Shown one piece after another: positions 1 through 6,196 of a stretch of 9,818 bases of DNA. Position numbers and translations under genes: made by a program. The notes beneath the pieces were generated by a model. The model saw only the letters and a list, made by a program, of their open reading frames with translations, was not told the origin of the DNA and searched no databases. The first letter of the stretch is position 1, and the number at the start of each line of letters is the position of its first letter. The stretch comes from Treponema sp. (GTDB taxonomy: Bacteria > Spirochaetota > Spirochaetia > Treponematales > Breznakiellaceae): assembly GCA_031288005.1 (NCBI GenBank), contig JAITSE010000056.1, positions 1 to 9,818 on the forward strand, given 5' to 3'.

Positions 1-2
1 AA

Positions 3-1340
3 CCAAGCTACACTCCCCCTGTGGATTATGTGAACAAATGGCTCAGGCTGAAAGTTACGAGAGAGTGGTACGCGGGTTCCAAGGAAAGCGCGGCGCTCCA
101 GATTCTGCCTGTGGTTACGGGCGTAAACATTACGACAACAACAGAAGACGTTGGCCGGAACACAACAAGGACCTTTAAGGCCGAAGTTGTTGGAAAGGGC
201 GCCCCCCTGCCCCAGGGCGTTACGTGGTCCATTGCTGATAAAGACGACAACCCGATCGCCTGGGCCTCTATCAGCTCGAACGGGGTGCTGTCCGTGGCTT
301 CCAATGCGCCCACCGGCGAAACGATTACCGTGACGGCGGTCTCCGAGTTTGCTCCTGAACATTCCAGAGCGGTGGAGGTCGCCGTTGTCGCCGATTTCTT
401 ATGGCTGCAGCCTGAGGCTGAGGATGCTCCGGTCATTGGCAACAAAGCAGGAGGCTTTATTGCATACGGGAATGACATATTCCTGCTGATAGGAGAGGGC
501 AGCGTTTATCATTCCGAGGATGGGATAAGCTGGGAGCTAAAGGACGCCTCGTTTGACAAAGATTTCTATTTCCTCGAAGGAAGTGACATAAAATGCATCA
601 ATGGCAGATTCTTTGGGGAGACCTCCGACGGGTTATCCTATTCCACGGACGGGACAAGCTGGGAGCCGGCGAGCGGCCTGGACGCAGATTTCCAGGTTTT
701 CAGCGCAGCCTTTGGCAAAGACCTCTTTGTGGCGGTGGGCAATGAAGGCAAGGTCGCGTGGTCCTTAGAAGGCGAAGACTGGACGCAGCTTGAGAATGAG
801 AAGCTGCCGTTTTATGAACACGGCTTCATTGGGAATTCTACGATAATCGGAAACATTGCCTTCGGAAACGGACGTTTCGTGGCGCTGGGTGAAAGCGGCG
901 AATTCTCGTATTCCGGTGACGGCACAAACTGGACCCGTCCGACTATGCAGCAAGTTTTCACCAGCCAACTCCCCCAAGGCCCCGGCTACAACGGGCCAAA
1001 GATCACCGGCCTAGCCTTCGGAAACGGCAAATTCGTGGCGGTAAACAAAAGCGGCGAGGTGGCGTGGTCAGAGAACGGGGAGAACGAGGAAAGCTGGGAT
1101 GAGGTGAGAGATACTAAGTTTAGCGGCTCCACCATCAACGCCATAGCCTTTGGCGGCGGCAAATTCCTGGCCGCGGGCGCAGACGGCAGGGCGGCGTATT
1201 CCACGAACGGCAATGAATGGGTTGATGTTTCGGTCCCCGGCGGCGTTGATTTTGATACCCATGGAATAGCCTACGGAAACGGAAGGTTTGTTGTGGTGTC
1301 TGATACAGGTAAAATAGCGTATTCAAACTTGCAAGAGTGA
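3..1340 (+). CDS. Ig-like domain plus seven-bladed beta-propeller surface protein (5' partial)
   Basis: The reading frame is open from the window edge (codon at 3) with no stop or ribosome binding site near the GTG at 21, so the true start lies upstream. Counting from that GTG as residue 1, residues 1-28 (WLRLKVTREW...SAALQI) look like the tail of a preceding repeat domain. Residues 30-123 match a bacterial Ig-like (Big-type) domain: PLPQGVTWSI, then ISSNGVLSVA and TITVTAVSEF. Residues 147-435 hold seven repeats of the form (I/L)AFGNGxFVAxGxxGxxxYSxDGxxW, starting near 147, 190, 229, 279, 331, 375 and 416, as in a seven-bladed propeller. The last repeat stops at AYSNLQE without its final W strand, while FLWLQPE at 126-132, just before blade 1, could supply it and close the ring. 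Such proteins are usually exported and bind partners or carbohydrates; the ligand is unknown and the signal peptide would lie outside the window. The fold is well supported, the role is not. Confidence 0.85.
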   Translation, partial: PSYTPPVDYVNKWLRLKVTREWYAGSKESAALQILPVVTGVNITTTTEDVGRNTTRTFKAEVVGKGAPLPQGVTWSIADKDDNPIAWASISSNGVLSVASNAPTGETITVTAVSEFAPEHSRAVEVAVVADFLWLQPEAEDAPVIGNKAGGFIAYGNDIFLLIGEGSVYHSEDGISWELKDASFDKDFYFLEGSDIKCINGRFFGETSDGLSYSTDGTSWEPASGLDADFQVFSAAFGKDLFVAVGNEGKVAWSLEGEDWTQLENEKLPFYEHGFIGNSTIIGNIAFGNGRFVALGESGEFSYSGDGTNWTRPTMQQVFTSQLPQGPGYNGPKITGLAFGNGKFVAVNKSGEVAWSENGENEESWDEVRDTKFSGSTINAIAFGGGKFLAAGADGRAAYSTNGNEWVDVSVPGGVDFDTHGIAYGNGRFVVVSDTGKIAYSNLQE

Positions 1341-1357
1341 AACCGCTAAAGCGGTTT
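1340..1357 (+). terminator. hairpin directly at the stop codon, possible terminator
   Basis: Arms AAACCGC and GCGGTTT with a TAAA loop form a 7-bp stem that begins on the last base of the propeller gene's TGA. The following CTTA is not a proper T tract, so intrinsic termination is uncertain. The hairpin also fits as the left flanking hairpin of the palindromic element that follows, through CTTA-GGAG. Confidence 0.45.
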
Positions 1358-1361
1358 CTTA

Positions 1362-1395
1362 GGAGTTTTTTAGGCCCAAGGGCCTAAAAAACTCC
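1362..1395. repeat. palindromic element copy 1, perfect 16-bp stem
   Basis: Arms GGAGTTTTTTAGGCCC (1362-1377) and GGGCCTAAAAAACTCC (1380-1395) are perfectly complementary around an AA loop. This is the most compact copy of the GGAGTTTT.../...AAAACTCC family in this island. It is followed at once by a small hairpin (1396-1411, arms ACGGA and TCCGT). On RNA it could act as a terminator, but the same layout recurs up to 2353, which argues for a dispersed repeat. Confidence 0.85.
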
Positions 1396-1420
1396 ACGGA
1401 TTTATTTCCGTAGAACCAGT

Positions 1421-1510
1421 GCAAGCCTACGGCTTGCTTAGGAGTTTTGCGGCCCCCAAGGGCCGCTCTGGTCCAACCCGCAAAACTCCAAGGGAACCCG
1501 CAGGGTTCCC
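1421..1510. repeat. palindromic element copy 2 with a hairpin on each side
   Basis: A left hairpin (1421-1437, arms GCAAGCC and GGCTTGC, loop TAC) is joined by TTA to the central stem GGAGTTTTGCGG (1441-1452)/CCGCAAAACTCC (1478-1489). That is joined by AA to a right hairpin (1492-1510, arms GGGAACCC and GGGTTCCC, loop GCA). The central loop holds a further inverted repeat, GCGGCCC (1449-1455)/GGGCCGC (1460-1466), which competes with the long stem. This copy shows the complete symmetrical three-hairpin form. Confidence 0.8.
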
Positions 1511-1543
1511 AGGGCTGGTCCTTCCGGGAATTAGTGGAACCCT

Positions 1544-1700
1544 GCGGACCTGCGGTCCGCTTGGAGTTTTGCGGCCCCTGCAATCAGGCAAAGCTGAGAC
1601 CGGAGGTCTCAAGATTGCTGATTTATTCTACGAGGACCAATGCAGGGAGTTTTTTGACCCGCAAAGAAGCTCACACTGGTAAGATGTGTCAAAAAACTCC
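1544..1700. repeat. palindromic element copies 3 (half) and 4
   Basis: A hairpin at 1544-1560 (arms GCGGACC and GGTCCGC, loop TGC) is followed by TT and an orphan arm GGAGTTTTGCGG (1563-1574). That arm has no partner downstream, but with flanking bases (1560-1574) it pairs over 15 bp with 1478-1492. Another hairpin lies at 1595-1611 (arms TGAGACC and GGTCTCA). Copy 4 has arms GGAGTTTTTTGAC (1646-1658) and GTCAAAAAACTCC (1688-1700) around a 29-nt loop and runs through TAA into the first GCAAACCGGC hairpin of the 114-bp repeats. No credible gene with a ribosome binding site is seen here. Confidence 0.75.
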
Positions 1701-1956
1701 TAAGCAAACCGGCGGAGCCGGTTTGCACTAGTCCCCTGAGACCCTCGTGAAAATTGCATGGAGTTTTGGGACCTATAAAATAATCCATAAACCAGGTAAT
1801 GCTCCCAAAACTCCTAAGCAAACCGGCGGAGCCGGTTTGCACTAGTCCCCTGAGACCCCCGTGAAAAGTGCGGGGAGTTTTGGGACCTATAAAATAATCC
1901 ATAAACCAGATAATGCTCCCAAAACTCCTAAGCAAACCGGCGGAGCCGGTTTGCAC
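1693..1956. repeat. 114-bp tandem repeat, two full copies and a partial third
   Basis: Copies start at 1693, 1807 and 1921; the third ends at 1956 where the 21-bp array begins. Each unit holds AAAACTCC, TAA, a hairpin with 10-bp arms GCAAACCGGC/GCCGGTTTGC and a GGA loop, then about 32 nt ending at a new GGAGTTTTGGGA arm that pairs with TCCCAAAACTCC of the next unit (1760-1771 with 1803-1814; 1874-1885 with 1917-1928; 31-nt loops). The first two copies differ at only a few bases, indicating recent duplication of a whole palindromic element. The period is 38 codons, which keeps frames open on both strands, but no start signal is convincing. Confidence 0.9.
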
Positions 1957-2208
1957 GGCTCTGACATTTATCAGAGTGGCTCTGACATTTATCAGAGTGG
2001 CTCTGACATTTATCAGAGCGGCTCTGACATTTATCAGAGTGGCTCTGACATTTATCAGAGCGGCTCTGACATTTATCAGAGCGGCTCTGACATTTATCAG
2101 AGCGGCTCTGACATTTATCAGAGCAGCTCTGACATTTATCAGAGCGGCTCAGGCATCTATCAGAGCGGCTCTGACATTTATCAGAGCGGCTCAGGAATAC
2201 ACGGGAGC
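1957..2208. repeat. 21-bp self-complementary tandem repeat, 12 units
   Basis: Twelve contiguous 21-bp units follow the pattern GG-CTCTGA-CATTTA-TCAGAG-(C/T). Units 1-8 are almost identical and differ only in the last base; unit 9 has one change, and units 10 and 12 are degenerate (GGCTCAGG...). Each unit is an inverted repeat of 6-7 bp around CATTTA, so every unit can fold alone or pair with any other. The array starts exactly at the end of the third GCCGGTTTGC hairpin. There are no unique spacers, so it is not a CRISPR array. A pair of CTAGTACGGG direct repeats (2220-2229, 2243-2252) follows. Confidence 0.95.
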
Positions 2209-2264
2209 GGCCTTCCTAACTAGTACGGGCGCTTCGTATAACCTAGTACGGGGAATAAGTGCAG

Positions 2265-2353
2265 GGAGTTTTGCGTCACAAGAGGTTCATCGTGGCCATA
2301 ACAATCCGCAAAACTCCTAAGCGACCCGTGAAACCTCCGGTTTCACGGGTCGC
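2265..2353. repeat. palindromic element, last copy, with a 15-bp hairpin
   Basis: Arms GGAGTTTTGCG (2265-2275) and CGCAAAACTCC (2307-2317) surround a 31-nt loop. They are followed by TAA and a hairpin with 15-bp arms GCGACCCGTGAAACC (2321-2335) and GGTTTCACGGGTCGC (2339-2353), loop TCC. The order stem-TAA-hairpin-AC is the same as in the 114-bp units, but the hairpin sequence is entirely different. It lies just before the operon promoter and could also insulate it from upstream transcription. Confidence 0.85.
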
Positions 2354-2357
2354 ACGG

Positions 2358-2394
2358 CCCCCCCCTTGACCCGCGCCCCAAGGACACGTAAAAT
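2358..2394 (+). promoter_or_regulatory. sigma-70 promoter abutting an eight-C run
   Basis: TTGACC (2366-2371) and TAAAAT (2389-2394) are separated by exactly 17 bp, a near-consensus housekeeping promoter pointing at the membrane protein-ATPase-lgt operon. Transcription would start at about 2400-2402, which coincides with the ATG at 2401. A run of eight C (2358-2365) touches the -35 box; changes in its length would alter sequence just upstream of the -35. Confidence 0.75.
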
Positions 2395-2400
2395 TTTAAT

Positions 2401-2886
2401 ATGCCTGCATACCGGCCCCTAAGGGTAAGTATTTTTGTTTATGATCTGCTCCGTCTCTTCGTTATGCTCTGGCTGCCGTCCTTATTGATCTTCACGCCAG
2501 GAGCGGAATCCGGCCTGCCTTTTCCGGTTTTGGTTTACACAGCCCCAAACGCTCTATTCCTCCTTGCGGCCTTCTTTTTATTGGTCCGCTTTGAAGAATA
2601 CAGACCCTATACGCATCTTTACATGGCCGGAAAAGTTGTCGCCATTACCGCGAATATAGGCTGGCTCTTCTCTTCCCTGAAGCGGCTTAGCCAGGACATG
2701 GCGGCCCTTCCCGTTGAGGCCATATCGGCCATGGGTCTTCTGCTGCTCTTTGCCGGCCTTGATCTGCTCACTGTCTTTGGAATGGCGGCGCTTGCCTTCG
2801 GAAACTTCATTTCCGCGGGGCCTAAAAAACCCGGGGCCGCCGAAGCGGGTCCCGCGGACAGCGCCGGGCCTTTAGGAATAGAATGA
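2401..2886 (+). CDS. small four-helix membrane protein of unknown function
   Basis: The 161-aa product has four hydrophobic segments, roughly at residues 15-32, 42-63, 73-93 and 107-137, with a short basic patch (KRLS) between helices 3 and 4 and a low-complexity Gly/Ala/Pro tail from 140 to the end. I do not recognise the family. The ATG at 2401 is the only plausible start: no Shine-Dalgarno sequence precedes it, and the promoter's -10 box ends 6 bp upstream, so the mRNA is probably leaderless. Its stop overlaps the ATPase start (ATGA at 2883-2886), implying translational coupling. As first gene of an operon with a MinD-like ATPase it may be its membrane partner; that is inference from position only. 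Confidence 0.85.
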   Translation: MPAYRPLRVSIFVYDLLRLFVMLWLPSLLIFTPGAESGLPFPVLVYTAPNALFLLAAFFLLVRFEEYRPYTHLYMAGKVVAITANIGWLFSSLKRLSQDMAALPVEAISAMGLLLLFAGLDLLTVFGMAALAFGNFISAGPKKPGAAEAGPADSAGPLGIE

Positions 2887-4028
2887 GAATTATTCCGGTA
2901 GCAAGCGGGAAAGGCGGGGTTGGTAAATCCATGGCGGCGGCGAATCTGGCGGTGGCCTTTGCCCAGGCAGGACAGCGGGTGGTTTTAGCCGACCTTGACC
3001 TTGGGGCCTCAAATCTGCACCTGGTTCTTGGCTCTCAGGCGCCAAAAACAGGAATAGGGACTTTCCTGAACGACACTCGTTCTGATTTTTCCAAGGCGAT
3101 ACTGGAAACCGGGGTGCGGGGACTCAGGTTCATTCCCGGAGACGGGGAGCTTCCAGGCAGCGCGAATCTCAAAGCGTCCCAGCGCAACGCCCTGGTCAGA
3201 CGTTTTCTGGCCCTGGAAGCGGACACCGACATCCTGGTTCTGGACCTGGGCGCGGGAACCCATCAATCCATCCTGGACTTCTTCCTCCTCTCGGGCCAGG
3301 GGATCATTGTAACCGTCCCCGCGGTTACAGCCACTCTGAACGCATATATTTTCCTAAAAAACGCTGTCTTCCGCATGATGTATACCCTGTTTACCAAGGG
3401 AACCGCAGCCTGCGACTACCTTGAGCAGTCCCGGAAGGACAGTTCCGGCAAAAACCGGCTTTATATACCCCAGATGCTTAAAGCAATCGCCAGTCTGGAC
3501 CCCAAATCCTATGAAAGATTCCGTGAGAGCGCGGCCCATTTCCATCCCCGGCTCATCCTGAATATGCTGGACGATCCAAAAGACGCCGCCGTAGGCGTAA
3601 AGATCCGCCGGTCCTGCGAGGAGTACCTGGATATTAAAATCGAACACCTGGGCGTGATCTACCGGGACATTTTGCAGGATACGGCCCTTTCTTCAAGGCT
3701 GCCGATTGTCCTTTACAAGCCGCAGTCCCTCCTGTCCCAGGCGATCTACCGCATCGCCGATAAAATACTCCACTCCAAAGACGAGGGCTTTAAGCTGGGC
3801 GAAAGGGACATTGACGACAGTTTCCAGGAAGCGGCTATGGAAGCGGAAATCGATTTTGAGAGCAAGGCCGAATATGTGGAAGAACTGCTCCACGCCGGGG
3901 CCATGAGCCAGGGAGACCTTCTGGAAACGATAAAATCCCTGCAAATAGAGATTAGAAAACTCAGAAAAGAAAATAACTTTTTCAAATTAACCTTATCAAA
4001 GGCTATGTCGCAAGGATATAAGCCGTAG
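2883..4028 (+). CDS. MinD/FlhG-like P-loop ATPase
   Basis: This is a 381-aa SIMIBI-class ATPase of the MinD/ParA/FlhG group. Visible motifs are the deviant Walker A GKGGVGKS (residues 9-16, with the signature lysine K10), the A' motif DLDLGASN (37-44) and Walker B ILVLDLGAG (117-125). After the usual catalytic core there is a long helical C-terminal part (about 300-375) ending in a likely coiled coil (residues 346-368). Family members switch between ATP-bound membrane- or partner-associated dimers and free monomers, positioning division sites, flagella or other cargo. No FlhG-type N-terminal DQA motif, no obvious C-terminal amphipathic MinD helix and no adjacent ParB, MinE or FlhF are seen, so the cargo is unknown. 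The ATG overlaps the upstream stop; lgt follows after 9 bp. The family is certain, the subfamily is not. Confidence 0.92.
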   Translation: MRIIPVASGKGGVGKSMAAANLAVAFAQAGQRVVLADLDLGASNLHLVLGSQAPKTGIGTFLNDTRSDFSKAILETGVRGLRFIPGDGELPGSANLKASQRNALVRRFLALEADTDILVLDLGAGTHQSILDFFLLSGQGIIVTVPAVTATLNAYIFLKNAVFRMMYTLFTKGTAACDYLEQSRKDSSGKNRLYIPQMLKAIASLDPKSYERFRESAAHFHPRLILNMLDDPKDAAVGVKIRRSCEEYLDIKIEHLGVIYRDILQDTALSSRLPIVLYKPQSLLSQAIYRIADKILHSKDEGFKLGERDIDDSFQEAAMEAEIDFESKAEYVEELLHAGAMSQGDLLETIKSLQIEIRKLRKENNFFKLTLSKAMSQGYKP

Positions 4029-4037
4029 CGAGGCGCC

Positions 4038-5087
4038 ATGTTATTGTCCATATCTTTCCCGTCCTGGCTTCACCCGGAGATCATACCCGGTCTTCCTTTC
4101 AGGTGGTACGGCCTCATGTATATCGCGGCTTTTACGACCGCTTTTCTGCTCTACAGGTGGCAGCTAAGGGAGCGGAATTTCCCCATGAAGGACGAGGAGC
4201 TTACGGGGCTTTTCACCGCGGGAATCACGGGCCTGCTCCTGGGAGCGCGGCTTTTTGCCACTCTGGTATACGAAACGAGCGATATCTACCTCAGGGAGCC
4301 TTGGCTCATATTCTGGCCCTTTCGGGACGGGCATTTTACGGGACTTGCGGGCATGAGCTACCACGGCGGGGTCTTGGGCGGCCTTGCGGGTTTCGTGATC
4401 TACTCAAAAATGAAGAACTTTGAAATCCGGGAAATCGGAGATATGTTCGCGGCCAGCATACCCCTGGGCTACACCTTCGGACGCCTGGGCAACTTCGCAA
4501 ACGCCGAACTCTACGGGCGCGTTACCCCGGGCCCGCTGGGGATGATTTTCCCAAACGCGCAGCAGTTCCCGGCGGCGGAAGCCTGGGTCAGGGAAACCGC
4601 GGAGAAAGCCGGCATGGATATAGCCGGCGCGGGCATGGTGAATTTGCCCCGCCACCCTTCACAGTTGTACGAAGCCTTCTTTGAGGGCGTGGTATTGTGG
4701 CTTCTCCTCTGGCTCCTGCGGAATAAAAAGCCGTTTAAGGGTTTTCTGACCGGCTTCTACGTCATAGGCTACGGCTTCATCCGTTTCATACTGGAGTATT
4801 TCCGCGAGCCTGACCTTGAGTTGGGCTACCGGATAGAATTCGTGAAAAACGGCGTCCCTCCGGCTCTGTTTTCGTCTATTTTCAACTTTACCACGGGCCA
4901 GATACTAAATTTCATAATGATAGCCTGCGGCGGAGCCTGGCTTGTCATCGCTTCCAGGCTTCCAGGCAGAGAGCCGGTCTTCCACTTTCCAGATAAAGGC
5001 GACTTGCCCGGCAGGAACGCCGAACAGGAAGCATCACAGAAAGCGGCGCGGAAAAACCGCCGGAAACTGCGAAAGAAGCTGCGCTGA
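4038..5087 (+). CDS. lgt: prolipoprotein diacylglyceryl transferase Lgt
   Basis: Lgt transfers diacylglycerol from phosphatidylglycerol to the lipobox cysteine of prolipoproteins in the inner membrane, the first step of lipoprotein maturation. The 349-aa protein has the family hallmarks: FRWYGLMY near residue 22, MSYHGGVLGG (106-115, with H109), the Lgt signature GRLGNFANAELYGR (148-161), RHPSQLYEA (205-213) and IRFILEYFREPD (248-259). Several hydrophobic segments are spread through it. The C-terminal tail (from about 310) is unusually long and ends in a strongly basic stretch (KAARKNRRKLRKKLR), presumably cytoplasmic. GAGG (4030-4033), 4 bp before the ATG, is a fair ribosome binding site. 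It is the last gene of the operon and should be essential for the many lipoproteins of spirochaetes. Confidence 0.97.
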   Translation: MLLSISFPSWLHPEIIPGLPFRWYGLMYIAAFTTAFLLYRWQLRERNFPMKDEELTGLFTAGITGLLLGARLFATLVYETSDIYLREPWLIFWPFRDGHFTGLAGMSYHGGVLGGLAGFVIYSKMKNFEIREIGDMFAASIPLGYTFGRLGNFANAELYGRVTPGPLGMIFPNAQQFPAAEAWVRETAEKAGMDIAGAGMVNLPRHPSQLYEAFFEGVVLWLLLWLLRNKKPFKGFLTGFYVIGYGFIRFILEYFREPDLELGYRIEFVKNGVPPALFSSIFNFTTGQILNFIMIACGGAWLVIASRLPGREPVFHFPDKGDLPGRNAEQEASQKAARKNRRKLRKKLR

Positions 5088-5090
5088 GAC

Positions 5091-5158
5091 CGCGGAAAAT
5101 CTTGTCATCCCCTCTCCGCGGGGGCAGTTTTGCTTAGATATAAGCCGTATTAAGGCTT
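5091..5158. terminator. convergent intergenic hairpins between lgt and dusB
   Basis: CCGCGGA (5091-5097) and TCCGCGG (5115-5121) form an inverted repeat followed by GGGCAGTTTTGCTT, and AAGCC (5142-5146)/GGCTT (5154-5158) forms a second small hairpin. The two operons end tail to tail here, so a bidirectional terminator is expected. Neither hairpin has a clean T tract, so assignment is weak. Confidence 0.4.
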
Positions 5159-5164
5159 TACCTT

Positions 5165-6196
5165 TCATGTCTCATATTCTTCCAATATGACCCGGTAATC
5201 CTCTATCGACGCGGCGTGGACTAGGCGCTCCCGCAGACGCGCAATCCGCAAAGCGGGTTGCGGGCCTCCAGGAATGAGAGAGCGCCCCTTAGTATAGGCG
5301 CAGAATTGTTTCCGCATCTCCAGGCAGGCCCTTCTCTCCCCCAAGTCCTCCGCAAGCATAAGGAGGTGGCGGAAGGCCGCGGCAAGGCGATCCTCCAGCG
5401 AGGGAGGCTCCCAAGTTTCACCCAGAAGGAAAGCCCGGGCTGCGGCGAAAATAAAGGGATTGCCGAGAGCGCCCCGGGCGAACATTACCGCCGCGCAGCC
5501 TGTTTCCCGGAGCATCCGCTCCGCATCATCTGGAGCAAAAAGATCCCCGGAACCGGCGGATGGAATCTTCAGCCTGGACGCCATGTCCGCGATGAGGGAC
5601 CATTCGCTTTTGCCACTATAGCCCTGAGCGCGGGTGCGGGGGTGCAGGGCGATCATAGCCGCGCCGGCTTCCTGGCACGCGGACGCGGCCTCCCTATAGT
5701 TCAAGCTGTCCGAATCCCAGCCTGAACGCATCTTCACTGTTACGGGGACGCCGCCCAGGGCTTCCGCGGAAGCCCTGACCGCAGCTTCCACAATACGGGC
5801 CAGGAGCGCAGGATTCCGCATCAGAGCGGCCCCCGCGCCGGTCTTGACCACCTTGTGAACAGGGCAGCCGCTGTTGATATCCACCGCGTCCGGATGAAAG
5901 GAAGCAAGCCGCAGGGCTGCCCGGTATATCGAATCAGGATTCGCGCCGAAAAGTTGAATGGCGCGATACGTCTCCCCGGGGCCCCGGCGAAGCGGCGGCG
6001 CACTTCTGGCTTCGCCCCCGCTTTGCGGCAGGCGGGCCAAGGCTTCCGCGGAGATAAGTTCTGTATAAGTGAAATCCGCGCCCTGTTCAACGCAGAGGGA
6101 GCGGAAGGCCCTGTCCGAGTAGCCCGCCACGGGGGCAAGAAAGAGATTGCCCGGCAGCGAAAGAGAAGCGATATTCAGGGGGCGGTAGAAACTCAC
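5165..6196 (-). CDS. dusB: tRNA-dihydrouridine synthase, DusB type
   Basis: This flavoenzyme reduces specific uridines in the tRNA D loop to dihydrouridine using FMN and NADPH. In the 343-aa product, LAPVAGYSDRAFR (20-32) opens the TIM barrel, INSGCPVHKV (107-116) carries the catalytic cysteine C111, and VKMRSGW (155-161), LHPRTRAQGYSG (184-195) and ARGALGNPF (240-248) are FMN- and tRNA-site motifs. EMRKQFCAYTKG in the C-terminal helical domain fits DusB rather than DusA or DusC. SGD at 216-218 replaces the commoner NGD. The start is GTG, overlapping the upstream TAG by one base (TAGTG), so translation is probably coupled to the TatD-family gene; I see no good ribosome binding site of its own. 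Length is normal for the family. Confidence 0.93.
   Translation of the reverse strand: MSFYRPLNIASLSLPGNLFLAPVAGYSDRAFRSLCVEQGADFTYTELISAEALARLPQSGGEARSAPPLRRGPGETYRAIQLFGANPDSIYRAALRLASFHPDAVDINSGCPVHKVVKTGAGAALMRNPALLARIVEAAVRASAEALGGVPVTVKMRSGWDSDSLNYREAASACQEAGAAMIALHPRTRAQGYSGKSEWSLIADMASRLKIPSAGSGDLFAPDDAERMLRETGCAAVMFARGALGNPFIFAAARAFLLGETWEPPSLEDRLAAAFRHLLMLAEDLGERRACLEMRKQFCAYTKGRSLIPGGPQPALRIARLRERLVHAASIEDYRVILEEYET

Noticed and set aside
26..478. Minus-strand open frame of 150 codons under the surface protein
   Set aside because: It is a shadow of the clearly coding plus frame with Ig-like motifs.
1609..1956. Minus-strand open frame of 115 codons with 38-residue repeats
   Set aside because: It is produced by the 114-bp DNA repeat, whose period is a multiple of three; the GTG start lies in a hairpin without a ribosome binding site, and the palindromic structure explains the sequence better.
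1957..2208. CRISPR array
   Set aside because: The units are contiguous and contain no unique spacers, and no cas gene is present.
1861..2320. Two overlapping plus-strand open frames with GSDIYQS and ALTFIRA repeats
   Set aside because: Both arise from the 21-bp array (seven codons per unit), which stays open in more than one frame; neither has a ribosome binding site.
1340..2353. Integron attC sites or rho-independent terminators only
   Set aside because: No RYYYAAC/GTTRRRY core sites are seen, and most hairpins lack a T tract; simple terminators would not need covarying arms in at least six copies.
1957..4028. ParABS partition locus (hairpin array as parS, ATPase as ParA)
   Set aside because: No ParB-like gene is present, and the ATPase looks more like the MinD/FlhG group; kept only as a speculation under the array finding.
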